From NCBI GenBank assembly GCA_977006965.1, contig OZ345357.1, positions 1,798,001 to 1,862,000 on the forward strand: a stretch of 64,000 nucleotides of DNA, read 5' to 3'. Made by a program: the position numbers and the translations under genes. Numbering within the stretch: position 1 is the stretch's first letter; every line of letters begins with the position of its first letter. This DNA is from Phymatolithon calcareum (lineage: Eukaryota; Rhodophyta; Florideophyceae; Hapalidiales). Positions 30,993-41,368 of this stretch are shown in pieces. Under the pieces are notes generated by a model. That model saw only the letters and a list, made by a program, of their open reading frames with translations, was not told the DNA's origin and did not search any database.

Positions 30993-31593
30993 CTGAACTA
31001 TGCAAAAACCAACAACGCCAGCTGCTTGTTGAGCCGGAGGTCATCGAAAGTGGCACGCTGAGCTGTGTTGTTCGCAGCGAAGTGACACCGTTCGATGCAA
31101 CAGTTAGCAGAGACTACCGCACTGCATGCTCTTGCCTCCATTTTGAAGAGCACCAGCGGACATGTAGCCACGTTGTCGCTGCACTTTCGTACGCTTCTGG
31201 ACGCTTGGTGCAGCATCGGGTCGCGTTCGACCCGTGGAACAAGCACTGGTTCGGGGACGTATGGCTATTGAGAACGTGGGCCAAGCAACATGAGGCAGTA
31301 TCACGCGTGTTGCAGTCACTGGTGACCAGGTAGTACAGGACGATTTGGTGCCGTTTGATCTTGTCGCTAAGTCGGGCCGCAAGCGCAAGAAGCCCTACTT
31401 GCCCTCCGAAATGAGGGCCTGTCACTGCTTCTCGTGCGGAAACACCTGTCACTTCTCACAGACATGCGGTAGGCCGAACATCCACAACATTGTCGAGGCG
31501 AAGCGAAAACATATCGACAAAGCGGCTCAGTCCATAATAATCGACCTCACCGCCTGCGACGACGGAGAGGCTACTTGCGACGAGGAGCTATAG
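30993..31593 (+). pseudogene. MULE transposase C-terminus: SWIM and CCHC fingers
   Basis: One frame (about 30993-31333) carries ACSCLHFEEHQRTCSHVVAAL, the CxC...CxH SWIM zinc finger of Mutator transposases. A second frame (about 31330-31593) carries CFSCGNTCHFSQTC, a perfect CX2CX4HX4C zinc knuckle, then a short acidic tail. A frameshift near 31330 separates them. Earlier sequence has no D-D-E core, so the gene is dead. Order SWIM then CCHC is typical of plant and fungal MURA proteins. Confidence 0.82.
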
Positions 31594-31722
31594 CAGAGCG
31601 AGTAGCGCACAAAATAAATTTTGAATCCGCCATGCTAATGGCGGTCTAATTCTTCGCTCAGAATCCGTTCAGTCGAGCGGATTGCGAACGGAAGAGCGGA
31701 ATAATCCGTCCGTTGCGACCCC

Positions 31723-33136
31723 TGATTATAAACGAATTGCCGTGAGTGCATTTGAAGGGGTGGGCTATCTCGCAAGGTTGGAAACAGTGGTAGAAGAATT
31801 AGGGTGCAGTTTTCTACTTTTTCTCTATGATATGAACAATCCTCAGCGGCACATAAAGTACCACTGAGCGTGAAGCGGGAGATAATTTCTGCGAAAACTT
31901 CCCAGATCGGTTTAGAGAGGAACGCATATGAAAACCAGCCCCAGCGTACGTCAAGGTTTTGGACTATCTGTTCGGCAGACGTGTCCTGGGGCTAGCCTCG
32001 TCGGTACTCTCCCAGATCTGATGGTCGAGCGCGCATGGGCATCTTACATCATGTAAGATGCCCATGCGCGCTCGACTCGACTGCGAGTGTCACCCCGCGG
32101 TCCGGGGGCGCTGCTCTCTTTCCCCTCGCCGAAAGGGTGCTATGATCCATCCATTCACAATACATGAATATTGTTAAGGCCCTGGCTGACAATTTTCTAG
32201 AATTTAGAATTCATTTAAAAAGGCCCTTAGCAGCACTGATGAGAGCAGGGGAAATTATAAGTTTTTATTTGAGAAGCCCTCAACGCTAGAGTTCGCCGAC
32301 ACCAGAGCAACTCCTCGTGTACTAGTGTCATGTTCTCTAAGAAGATTGCATCAGACTATGATTTCTTCCGTCATTACAATCTCTAACTCTAATAGTTTGT
32401 CCATCGCCTGCATTGTTTCGTCCTCTGTCCTTCCGTTGAGTTGTCGTCGTGTGAGCTTACATTGTAGGATCTTAAGGCTCTTTTCAGCTACCTCACCGAA
32501 GTTGTTCAAATAGGAGGAGGGATTCCGTGAGGGGAAACTTCCAAAGTTCCATTTCACAGCCAGAATTCCGTGTTTTCGCGAATTGAGTAGCACGGTCGGA
32601 GTGCCACACTCTTTCATGTCTACTGTGAATTTTCGCTTCAATATTTCCTCTGCTTGGCCCAGGCATTGTTAAGACGAAGTTTCTCTTCCTTGGGTGTCAC
32701 CTTCCCTCGTTCAGCCCGGTCGTCTTGCGCACTGAGCAGGTCGTGTTATTTCATGTCCAAAATACCCTTTCTTCGTAGCGAAGGTCTTCGGCTTTGCCTT
32801 CGTAGTCTGGAATTTGCTCGATTTCAAGCTTCTTCAGTAGTCGCACAGAGAAGTGTTCACCCAATTGTGCCCTTCTGATTTCCGGGGGCATGATTTTGCA
32901 GAGCGACTTCATTCGCTTTCGGGGGCGGAGTGCAAAGCGTCATAGGATGACAGAGTAGAACAAACCTTCTGCCTGATTGATTTACGCTAGGATGGATTTC
33001 GTCCACGGGGTAAGGTGCAAAGCGTACTACCTGCATTGCACGAGGAATCCTCGTCGAGGATCTTGTAGATTGATATGTCCGTTCCTCGTAGGTAGCCCCT
33101 TGGTGTTCAGTTCTGTGCCGACTGGGACCACCAAAG
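31723..33136. other. Repeat-derived spacer with large palindrome
   Basis: No credible host gene. The minus-strand frame 32351-32641 (96 residues) and the following minus-strand sequence to about 32880 look like decayed retroelement coding sequence but have no clear domain. The palindrome at 32024-32076 lies here. Confidence 0.5.
32024..32076. repeat. Perfect 53-bp palindrome, 26-bp arms and 1-nt spacer
   Basis: The left arm starts GTCGAGCGCGCATGGGCATC and the centre base is C32050. The right arm is exact. It has the same architecture as those at 25221 and 30292. Confidence 0.95.
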
Positions 33137-33745
33137 ATGAGGAGACGTCATCAAGCAGAAAGGTTTGCATTAAGCCTGGTAAGACACAAAAAGCGCCTTG
33201 AAGAAACAGAAGAGTACGTTGGAAGAGATGAGGACGTAAAGGAAGCAATGAAGGATATTGAATATCTCAAGATGTATGAAGACTTGCGACAAGCCCTTCA
33301 GAAAGCCCAGGAGGGATCTGTCACGAAGAAGAGGAGGAGAGAAGAAACAATTAAGGTATGGGAAAAGGAAGAAGAAGGCAGATCAATGAAGATTCCTATT
33401 GAAGGCAAGCTACCAGGGATCCTTTACATAGGAGAAAGAACAACACGTTTAAGGTGCCTAAGGTTGACATTCAACCGAGCACCCCTTTGGAGGAAATCAG
33501 TGTTGGGTGCTTACTGTGGGGTTACCGCGGTGATCGAACTAGTCGCCTTACAACGTACTGATGAGTACAGAAATTGAGTTTGAGTGCAAGAGACTCACAG
33601 GAGCTCTTGTTGGGAGAGAATTACGAATCAAGAACGTTTTGAGCAGCCAGATGACTTTAGCGTAGAGATTATGCAAGAGCTGCCCCGTTACTCCAAGGTG
33701 AGGCTTTGGGAGCTCTCAAAAAATAAAATCATCAAATATCCCTTG
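33137..33745 (+). mobile_element. Unknown retroelement-like coding fragment, copy 1
   Basis: ATG 33137 opens a 146-residue charged, helical frame (EETEEYVGRDEDVKEAMKDI...) ending at 33577. It passes through RLTFNRAPLWRKSVLGAYCG, which is repeated on the other strand at the right window end (63640-64000). The matching block is about 33410-33745. A 14-17-bp deletion near 33562 here shifts the frame; the other copy keeps it open as LASSKMSTEIEFECKRLTGALVG. It resembles ORF1/gag-like coding sequence of a retroelement, but the family is not recognised. Confidence 0.5.
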
Positions 33746-33915
33746 GTGTTCATTACAATATCTCGAAGACCCAGGATAATGCCATTCGCTTTCGAGATTC
33801 GTTTCAGCTTTGCGTGTTTGGTGACGTCCCTGTTGTCGACGGGATATGTAAGGATATATTTAAAGGCTCCCAGCGCCTCACTAGGAGTAATAGGGCTAGC
33901 TTTTCGAACGGTTTT

Positions 33916-34690
33916 CTAGTGTAACGTAGTCTGGTCACTCATTGCTGTCGAAGGTCGTACCCAGGTATTCCAGGCTTCTTGTTCATGGAACTCAGCCTCT
34001 GCTAGCCTGAACTTCCGCTTGATTAGCCTGGGGTAGACGAGAAGTTCGCTTAATCCTTTCGTCATATTCCACGTCATGCCATTCTCCCTGGCCCAGCGCG
34101 TCGCTGTATCGAGGACCCATTGCATTCCGTCGGAGTTTATCGCTTGCAGTTGAACACCATCGGCAAACAGGATTGCGGGGCATATACCGGGGTGCGGCAC
34201 CCGTAGACATTTGTGAACTGGACGCATCAGGATGTTACGCGGGACGCGGACGTAAGCAGGCGATAGGTCTAGGACAGCGACGAATTGGTGAAACCTCTTC
34301 ATCGTGCTTGTTGACCTCAGAATCGCGAGTTTAGTCCCTTTGTTCTTCTCGAATCCCAGAAGGTGTCGGTGGAATTTGTAACGTTGGCGTATTGCAGAGT
34401 TCATCGCCGCATCAATGGTTTTTCTGACCTGGCTTAACAGCGAAATGGGCCTGTAGATTCCTGGTACATGTGCCCGCCCTTTTTCGTGAATGGGGATTAA
34501 CATCGCTCGGCACCATTCTGTCGGCATACATTGTAGTCTACCGCGCACCTGCCACGGGTATCCAAGCAGTTTGCCGCATAGTTGGGTTTGCATGTAGCAT
34601 TTCGACCCCAATCTTGTCTGGTCCGAGTGCTTTTCAACGGGGGCCTCGAAGTAGCACCTCCTTCATGCCTTCTAGGATGGGTTTGGAGAC
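33916..34690 (-). mobile_element. Non-LTR retrotransposon reverse transcriptase fragment
   Basis: The minus-strand frame contains RT landmarks in order: WCRAMLIPIHEKG, YRPISLLSQVRKTIDAA, VAVLDLSPAYVRVPR (motif A, usually LDL..AYD.V) and ILFADGVQL (motif C, usually F/YADD; the second D is G here). The distance between motifs A and C is too short, so a block including motif B is lost. It cannot be active. Its relation to the four C-terminal LINE fragments elsewhere is not shown. Confidence 0.82.
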
Positions 34691-36178
34691 CGCGAACCGG
34701 TGTAGGGTGAGCTTTCAGGCCGTATCCGCATTGCAGACATTTGTTATGTGGGCTGTGAGCAAACACGGGCAGACTGAAGCCCCCAACAAGCAATTGATAC
34801 CTCCTCTTTTGCTCTTGCGTTTCAGTACTGTTTCTTCGTATTGTCGCGGCTTGGCGCGGGAGATTGGCCGTCTATATCTTCCACGAACGAATGGTCAGAG
34901 TTCGTCCTAAGTCGATTTTTTGCTTTTGCTTGCAGTGGAGCAATGAGTAAATCAATAGCAATAGGATTGCTCTCAAGCAGTAGAAATTGCAATTGAGTAC
35001 TTCTGGGAATATCAATGGCAATTAGGATTCTGCGAGCAATATCAGGCGCAACACAGTTTTACCACTTCAATCTAAAGGTCATTCAATCCTTCGTGCTGCT
35101 CATCTACTCGGTGTCGCTCTTGAACACTAACTACTTTCGCCTTCGCGGACTTGACGCCCTGTTCGTTCCAATATGCCTTATTACATGAATAACCTCAAAG
35201 ACTGTAGGGCTCATTCAACTGCGATTATCGCTTAATATAGTCTTTGCGTGAGACCAAAGCCTTTCTATGTCAGCCACAGATGCAAGAATAAAATCACAGG
35301 TAATGTAGTTATTTCTGTCCGCAGCAATCTACCGCTTCTTGAAAGGAATTCGTTCAGATATGGACATCTCCTCCACCAAAATCTGGTCTGCGCCATCCGT
35401 CGTTCTTTTGAGGTTCTCGCAATCAATTTTCCTCGTTGGTCGATGCTTCCATCTCCCGCCTTTGGATTTTCGTTCGACCTAACGTGTCACCATGTTTTTG
35501 TGGCAGCTGAAGTAAACGGCACAGCTCCAATTTGGATTGCAATTGGAAACTATGCTCCAACTGGGATTGCAATAGCTAAACCTCCATACGATAAAAAGAA
35601 AATTGCAAATAATTGCAATAAAATTGAATTGGGACGATCCCTGAAGGCCAGGAAGCAAGACTTTGCGATCATCGGTAGGGATTGTTTTCCTACCGTAGTC
35701 CATGCCATGTTTTGAAATTTTCAGCCTGAACCGGGGGCTGAACTGAGACGCGAGAGAGCACTTCGACCGGGAAGGCGGTGAGTACTCTTGTGCTGTGCTC
35801 CTGTAAGTGCAATCATCCAGGGTTTATTCTGGCATACACGACTACTAGCCAATCAATTGTCTTGCACACGCAAGTTACCAATCAAAATCATTGTAGTGCC
35901 CATGTGCACAAAATTCGTTAATGCTCTCGTGTTTCCCTCTCTCGTATGACCCGATCTCGTGTTGTGCCCCGCCTGCAAAACGCGAGTCAAGTGGCCCCAT
36001 TGGCACCTTAGGGGCAAATTCCGCTCTGCCCTGGCGAAAGTGGCACTATTCACTGTGTCCCGTGACGGAGGCCGCTTCGCTCATTCATTTGCTCTTCAGT
36101 TTGCATCCAGCCCATCGATTATAGGATCCTGCCTTTCACCAGCGTGCGGATCCTCCAGCACATACGCACGCCCAGGCG
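34691..36178. other. Intergenic before the gene island
   Basis: No credible gene. Holds the second copy of the GTGGAGCAATGAG repeat (34920-35005) and an ATTGCAAT-rich stretch at 35520-35640 with inverted CCAATTTGG/ATTGCAATTGG elements. The promoter of the SPRING-like gene should lie at its right end. Confidence 0.5.
34920..35005 (+). repeat. Dispersed GTGGAGCAATGAG repeat, copy 2
   Basis: See copy 1 at 27868-27960; identity is highest over GCAGTGGAGCAATGAGTAAA and AGAAATTGCAATTGAGTAC. Confidence 0.6.
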
Positions 36179-36966
36179 ATGCGGGGCGGCGCGCCGCTGC
36201 GGCGCGCGAAGTGGCCACCCGGTCTTCCACTGTTTGCCGTTAGAGTCACTCTCTTCGTGATAGGCACATTCCTCTGCATTCATGGAACACTCATGCTGAA
36301 GTCTGCATTTTTGTCGCCGGCACCTGCTCTGCATTTGAGTGCTCCCAGCCCCCAGACAAGACGTGCGCTACGCTCAGTCAGTGGTGAATACGATGGCGAT
36401 GACGGCTCTGACCGCCCTTGTCGAGTTGCACGTGGTGGACCGCATTTCGCTGCGGACTCTCACGGTGCGTAGCGTTCCTTCTTTTTCCATTCCGTGTCAG
36501 TTTCATTTCGACTGACGAAGTGTTCTGAACGCATTCAAATGTTTTTTGTGGACTAGGGTTCACATGTGGACAACATAAGCTTGATGAGCGTATGTGCTGC
36601 CCAAGGAGAGGTTTGCGGTATTCGTGCCATGGATGTGAGCAAGGGTGCTGTGCAGAATATGCAGTATGCGTTTCCTGCTGCCAAGGTCCGGCACAGGAAG
36701 GTGACAGAGCGTCCCTGAGAGCGGCTGCGTGGGCAGCGCGATACGGTCAGGCGCTAAGGAACGATGCGTTTGCGCTTTGCACTGCGGCCTGCAGATCGAG
36801 TTCAAAGAGTGTTGTGCATGAGAATGCATACCGTGCGGAGCAACATCATTGTTTTGGGAACCGCGCGCCAAACGTCGACCGAGAGCTCTATGGTGGCATA
36901 TTCGACTTTGCGGAGCCGACAGAGAAGAAGAGAAGAAAACTGAGAAGCTTGTTTTCCTTCATGTGA
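36179..36966 (+). CDS. SPRING-like (C12orf49/DUF2054) membrane protein, two exons
   Basis: Exon 1 36179-36464 and exon 2 36557-36966 join in frame to 231 residues (286 + 410 nt). Residues about 18-42 (LFAVRVTLFVIGTFLCIHGTLML) are a signal anchor. Exon 2 begins GFTCGQHK..., then has CCPRR..YSCHGCEQGCCAEYAVCVSCCQ, CTAACRSSSKSVVHENAYR and HHCFG, which match the cysteine-rich lumenal domain of SPRING. In animals SPRING helps site-1 protease mature in the Golgi and so permits SREBP processing. A role with a site-1-type protease in this organism is inference. Animal SPRING is about 205 residues. Confidence 0.88.
36465..36556 (+). other. 92-bp spliceosomal intron
   Basis: GTGCGT at 36465 and CTAG at 36553-36556 bound a 92-bp segment with a stop in the exon 1 frame (TAG at 36470). 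Removing it restores one cysteine-rich reading frame (CAC G|GG TTC). A pyrimidine/T-rich run precedes the acceptor. This is the only intron I can define in the window. Confidence 0.85.
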
Positions 36967-37197
36967 TCAAGCAGTAAGTTTGAGCTTGGCCATTGTAGTT
37001 TCAGATTGCATGAGGAACGCATTGTATATTATGGGAGAGAAATGCAGTTTGGAGATGGAAGAAATCCAACTGCTATTATTTACTTAAACTTTCCTATTTA
37101 TGAGTATTACTTTTTGTTACAAGAATGACAATTTTGATGGTGCTTTTGGGCCATTGGTCAGGCACGGCCATTCTCGAAATTGACGTGTCTGACAGTC

Positions 37198-38340
37198 ATG
37201 CTGATGCCGGAAGACGGTGTTCAGCCGCGTAAGCGCCGTCGGCGTCGCTTTGCCCCCCTTAGTGCCCTCGAAGAAGATTCGCCGGGCAATGACAAACCTG
37301 GGTCTTCGTCAACACGCGAACCGGCAGCACCTGATCAAAATCGCATCGAATCCGCGATATGCTGGACTGGGTGTCGCAGTGTCGAGAACTATGAGCGACT
37401 AAATTTCATCGCCGAGGGTACATATGGCTGCGTATTCCGCGCGAGGGAGATAGAAACCGGCACAATCTACGCCTTGAAGCAAGTGAAAATTACGCAGGAG
37501 CGCGATGGTTTTCCTGTGGCATCTCTTCGTGAGATTTCGACTCTGTTTTCTGTGTCTCATCCAAACATCGTACATCTGAAGGAAGTTGTCGTTGGTGACT
37601 CTCTCAATTCTGTCTATATGGTACTCGAATATGCGGCGCATGATGTCCTGTCTATATTGACGCGAATGAAAAGCCCGTACTCCCAATCCGAGGTGAAATC
37701 GCTAATGTTGCAACTGCTTCGCGGTGTCGCTCATCTACATGAGAATTGGGTGATTCATCGCGATCTCAAAACAGCAAACTTGCTGCTGAACGATGAGGGC
37801 GTGTTGAAGATATGCGATTTCGGCTTGGCACGCAATTACGGCGACGCGGACGGCTCCCACACACCCGGTGTGATGACACTATGGTACCGAGCCCCGGAGG
37901 TATTGCTGGCAGACCCCAACTACACAAGCGCTGTAGACATGTGGGCAATCGGTTGCATATTCGCCGAGCTTTTGCTGATGAAGGCACTTTTTCAAGGCAG
38001 GGGCGAATTGGACCAAATCGCAAAAATAGGGGAGCTTCTTGGGAAACCTTGCGAGGAGGTGTGGCCCGGGTTTAAAAAGCTGCCGAATACAACGCGGATC
38101 GTGTTTCGGGGGCCGCAAAAGAGTCGATTGCGAGAGTGTCTGATGCCGAAATCTGGTGGCGGAAGGGCGTACATCACAGCCAAGGGAATCGACCTTATCG
38201 AAAAAATGCTTGTGTACGATCCGCAAGCAAGAATCACAGCGGAAAAGGCTATTATGCATCCATATTTTGCAGAGGCACCGCCGCCTAAAGACCCCGCGTT
38301 AATTCAGACTTTTCCGGACGACAGGAGGGGCAAGAGCTAA
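37198..38340 (+). CDS. CDK11/PITSLRE-type cyclin-dependent kinase
   Basis: 380 residues from ATG 37198; an ATG at 37204 is the alternative, and earlier codons are TTG/CTG only. A basic N-terminal patch (RKRRRRR) suggests nuclear import. Kinase domain: GTYGCV loop (74-79), PVASLREI replacing the PITSLRE motif of the C helix, VIHRDLKTANLL (catalytic D189), DFGLARNYG (207-215) and TPGVMTLWYRAPE with the activating Thr. GCRSVENYE and HLHENWVIHRDLKT are typical of CDK11 (and CDK10). These kinases work in transcription and pre-mRNA splicing with cyclin L. It lacks the very long N-terminal region of animal CDK11. Confidence 0.93.
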   Translation: MLMPEDGVQPRKRRRRRFAPLSALEEDSPGNDKPGSSSTREPAAPDQNRIESAICWTGCRSVENYERLNFIAEGTYGCVFRAREIETGTIYALKQVKITQERDGFPVASLREISTLFSVSHPNIVHLKEVVVGDSLNSVYMVLEYAAHDVLSILTRMKSPYSQSEVKSLMLQLLRGVAHLHENWVIHRDLKTANLLLNDEGVLKICDFGLARNYGDADGSHTPGVMTLWYRAPEVLLADPNYTSAVDMWAIGCIFAELLLMKALFQGRGELDQIAKIGELLGKPCEEVWPGFKKLPNTTRIVFRGPQKSRLRECLMPKSGGGRAYITAKGIDLIEKMLVYDPQARITAEKAIMHPYFAEAPPPKDPALIQTFPDDRRGKS

Positions 38341-38637
38341 TTCTGACTTTCGTATAGCATTCGTAAAGCTAATCTTTTAACCCACTGTACTTGAAAATAA
38401 GCAGAGCAAGGAGCAGTTTTTGTTGAAACGAATATGCGTACAGAAGCAGGGGAAGTCCCTGGCGGAAACTGCATCGTGTTTGCTGCATGGCTTCGAAAAA
38501 TGTTCCCAAAAAGCCTTGCAGAAAGGACTGGCTATTCTACTAGTTGGCGTCGATACCAACTTGCAAGGGGCATAGTCGCTCCACAACCAAACGTTTGCTT
38601 CGAGACAATTTCATCTTTCAGTATGTATCCAGTCGGT

Positions 38638-40041
38638 CTATTCGGAGAGCGCTGCAATGATTTTGGGGATCAGTACGTCCTTCAACAGATCCACCGGAAG
38701 CATTTGCAGCAAACGACGAGATCTTTTTCGAGAGCCAGACGCACTCGCATGTGTACCTCCCTTACGTATCGCTCCCACAGTATGCACATCACATCGGCAT
38801 TCCGAATGCAAGCACCAGCCAGAACGATAGCATTCACATTGACTGTGTTCTGTATTCGCAGATGGTGACTTCGCACGGAGCGCTAGATTGCGGGGCACAG
38901 ACCCGGAACGCATTCCTGCGATATCCATCACCGTGCTAACGCGATCCCAAAGCTCGCCTTCCTTTCCCGAAGCCACAAGACGTCCAAAGTTATACAAAGC
39001 TCGACGCGGGTGTACTCCGATCTTAGCAACGTGCGAATTGTACTCGAACCATTTCTCGAACAAGCGATACACAGATTTTGACGTCAGCACCGATCCCTGC
39101 GTAAACAAACCAGACTTTTCTCGTAGAGCTATTGGAATGTTGAAACTGAGATGAGCATCAAGTTCGAGGTCAGTACTGAGACAAGACACGAAACTCCGGG
39201 GGCTTAGAACGTCAGTACTCTGGTCATCCAGGGACACATGAGGTGGGCAATTTGGTGCAAGTACGCGTCGCGGATGCACTGCAACAAACTGGACGGGAAT
39301 GGTCCACAGCGTGTCGCCTGCAAGAAGCTGCAATAAGTCGTCCAGCTGTTTTGAAGCCTCTGTGACATACGGTAACGCGGGGCAGGGGTGTGTGCGATGT
39401 TCCGGGGGGATGCCATGGATGAGAACAGACAGCGGTGGTGTCTCCGGCACAAATCGTCGGTTTTGCCCCTCGTTCTGTTGCAACGATGCCGGGCATGGTG
39501 GGACATCGTCTGAGTCGTAAGACATGGCATCGTCATCGACTGAAAAACGCCCAATTTCGCTGGAACTTTTAGCACTTTCACTTTCCTGGTGTGCTGCACG
39601 TACAATATTCATATCCTGTGGAAACACATTATTCGGAGATTGAGGGTGAGGCAGCATCATAAAGTGGTCTTGCTCGGCCCACTCTACAGGAGCATCACTG
39701 GGTCCTTCAATGCCGGATGCGTCGATGAGGATACATGCAATTGCCCGTTCAACCTGCAGGCGATTCCATCGTACAAGCCATTGTGCGAGAGAGGGTGGGA
39801 GAATGAGTGCGACGATGTGCAAGCCGAAAAGCTTGTGCGCAGCGATGGGATCGACGTAGCCGTCAAGTACGGAAGAATGGATGAAGCGATTGAGCGCGAG
39901 ATCCCATTCATTCCGAGGTCGTGCACTGAAGTCGACGGAATGACCTCGAGGCACAGACGCTGAATTGGGCAATGATCCTTCCCGGAAAATTAAACATCGA
40001 TTTGCAATCTGCGCAGGCGGCAGTTGCAAATTGGGGTCCAT
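38638..40041 (-). CDS. Unknown protein, 467 residues
   Basis: ATG 40041 opens a long frame that ends convergently with the CDK gene, about 300 bp away. No domain is recognised. The middle (residues about 150-200) is acidic and Ser-rich (VDDDAMSYDSDDVPP), probably disordered. Residues about 60-110 contain a hydrophobic helical stretch (KLFGLHIVALILPPSLAQWLV). Near the C-terminus is a Cys cluster CECYRSGWCLHSECRC followed by basic SGSRKRSRR. Frame length and codon use suggest a real gene of the island. It could be a nuclear regulatory protein, but that is a guess. Confidence 0.7.
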   Translation of the reverse strand: MDPNLQLPPAQIANRCLIFREGSLPNSASVPRGHSVDFSARPRNEWDLALNRFIHSSVLDGYVDPIAAHKLFGLHIVALILPPSLAQWLVRWNRLQVERAIACILIDASGIEGPSDAPVEWAEQDHFMMLPHPQSPNNVFPQDMNIVRAAHQESESAKSSSEIGRFSVDDDAMSYDSDDVPPCPASLQQNEGQNRRFVPETPPLSVLIHGIPPEHRTHPCPALPYVTEASKQLDDLLQLLAGDTLWTIPVQFVAVHPRRVLAPNCPPHVSLDDQSTDVLSPRSFVSCLSTDLELDAHLSFNIPIALREKSGLFTQGSVLTSKSVYRLFEKWFEYNSHVAKIGVHPRRALYNFGRLVASGKEGELWDRVSTVMDIAGMRSGSVPRNLALRAKSPSANTEHSQCECYRSGWCLHSECRCDVHTVGAIRKGGTHASASGSRKRSRRLLQMLPVDLLKDVLIPKIIAALSE

Positions 40042-40807
40042 GTCCGCCGGGACGGATGGCGACGTAGCAGTGAATATAATGACAAAGGAACACTGCTATT
40101 TCGAAGGGGTGGGAAGGAGGAGTTCCGGGCGTTACCGGATAGGGCAGAAGCGCACGACCTTTGTGCAGGGCATCGAGCAGGTAAGTGCTCGGTTCTGCAC
40201 AGGACAGGACCGAATTGTTGGGGATGACCCTGATAAGGAAATCGCCGGGTGGAGGTCAACGGATAGCAACGTTACCATAAGAAATGCGGTCGCTGGTCGG
40301 ACGATTTGGTCGGGAACGCCAAGAAATTGTGCGAAATGATGGTCACAGCGGCCGGTGAAAGGGTTGCAATGTGCTTGACATTGAAGATTCGAAAAACGGC
40401 TCTTCGGACGCGCAATCAAAGGAGGGGTACAGTGGAGAAGACGTGGGTGTCTCATCACGCGCTGGTCACGGAGCAACCACGTATCCCTTCCCGTCGTTGG
40501 CTGATCAGCTCGAGCAGTCGTGTCAGCTCTGTTGACATTACACGATCCTTCTTTAGCCCCCCCTTTCATATCATCAACGTCTCAAGGTTATGTCTCATAT
40601 CCAGCTTAAATTCGAATAATATCTAAAAAAATCCTACCTTCGAAATATTATGAACTAAATAAGTTCCATAGCTTTTGACATGAGCCCAGAATTGGATCAG
40701 ATCAACTGGTCCGATCCAAACCGAAGGGCTCTAGCTGGTGGAAACATAACGAGATATTGAGCTCGTCAGAATAATGATTTTGCCGGAAGCCGCTTCGCAG
40801 TTAAACA
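40042..40807. other. Divergent intergenic region
   Basis: 766 bp between the unknown minus-strand gene and the plus-strand SecE gene. It probably holds both promoters. No gene or RNA recognised; short frames overlap on both strands. Confidence 0.5.
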
Positions 40808-41368
40808 ATGCCAATGGCATTCCTCGCATCAAGCGCACTGCTCGCCCCCTTTCCAGCCATCCACCAAGCCCGTTCAAGAAATGGAATCGCTTCTTCTGAG
40901 CGTGCTCTGCGCTTCAAGCGAGCTCAATGTCCGAAAAGAAGTCGTTCCGGGGTTTCCATGATGGCCAAGTTTCAGAAACGTGAAGACCCTGCGAAAAGTT
41001 TGGACGAAAACAGCGCAATCGACAGCGTTATTCCCCCAACCAGTTTACCTACACTGAAGAGTTTGACCAACGTTGGGCCTCCTCTTGTCATTGAGGATGA
41101 ACCAGTGGACGACAAGAATTTGGAAGAAAACTTGCGTGATATGTCTCGAATGGGTGTTTCTATGTCTGCGAAACAAGAGCTAGACGTTTTCAACTTTCTC
41201 AAAAGTGTCGCTATGGAAATGGGCGAAATTGAGTGGCCTCCGGCATCGCGTGTCTTCAAGATCACGGTTATTATTTTGTTCTCTATCGTCTTTGCATCCG
41301 CCGTGATTTATGTCGTTGATGGCTTCTTCTACACCATGGCTCAACTACTTTTCGAAACTAGCACTTAG
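40808..41368 (+). CDS. secE: Plastid SecE, preprotein translocase subunit
   Basis: 186 residues from ATG 40808. Residues 1-55 are Ser/Ala/Arg-rich with almost no acid, as in a plastid transit peptide. Residues about 125-175 match SecE: NFLKSVAMEMGEIEWPPASRVFKIT, where the conserved E..K/E..WP is visible, then one membrane span (VIILFSIVFASAVIYVVDGFF). SecE clamps SecY in the thylakoid or envelope translocase and stabilises the channel. The middle 60 residues are an unassigned acidic linker. Its presence shows that the organism has a plastid with a Sec system. Confidence 0.9.
   Translation: MPMAFLASSALLAPFPAIHQARSRNGIASSERALRFKRAQCPKRSRSGVSMMAKFQKREDPAKSLDENSAIDSVIPPTSLPTLKSLTNVGPPLVIEDEPVDDKNLEENLRDMSRMGVSMSAKQELDVFNFLKSVAMEMGEIEWPPASRVFKITVIILFSIVFASAVIYVVDGFFYTMAQLLFETST

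Larger units (their letters stand above)
30339..31722 (+). mobile_element. Mutator-like element remnant (MULE)
   Basis: An exact 18-bp inverted terminal pair, GGTCGCAACGGACGGATT at 30339-30356 and its complement at 31705-31722, brackets 1.38 kb. Inside are the C-terminal SWIM and CCHC zinc fingers of a MURA-type transposase. The catalytic core is missing, so it is a deleted copy. No target duplication is visible; the left end is part of a large palindrome. The interior has further perfect palindromes at 30485-30533 and 30867-30907. Confidence 0.78.

Noticed and set aside
37180-37197. Six extra N-terminal codons of the CDK frame
   Set aside because: They begin at TTG; the first ATG is 37198.
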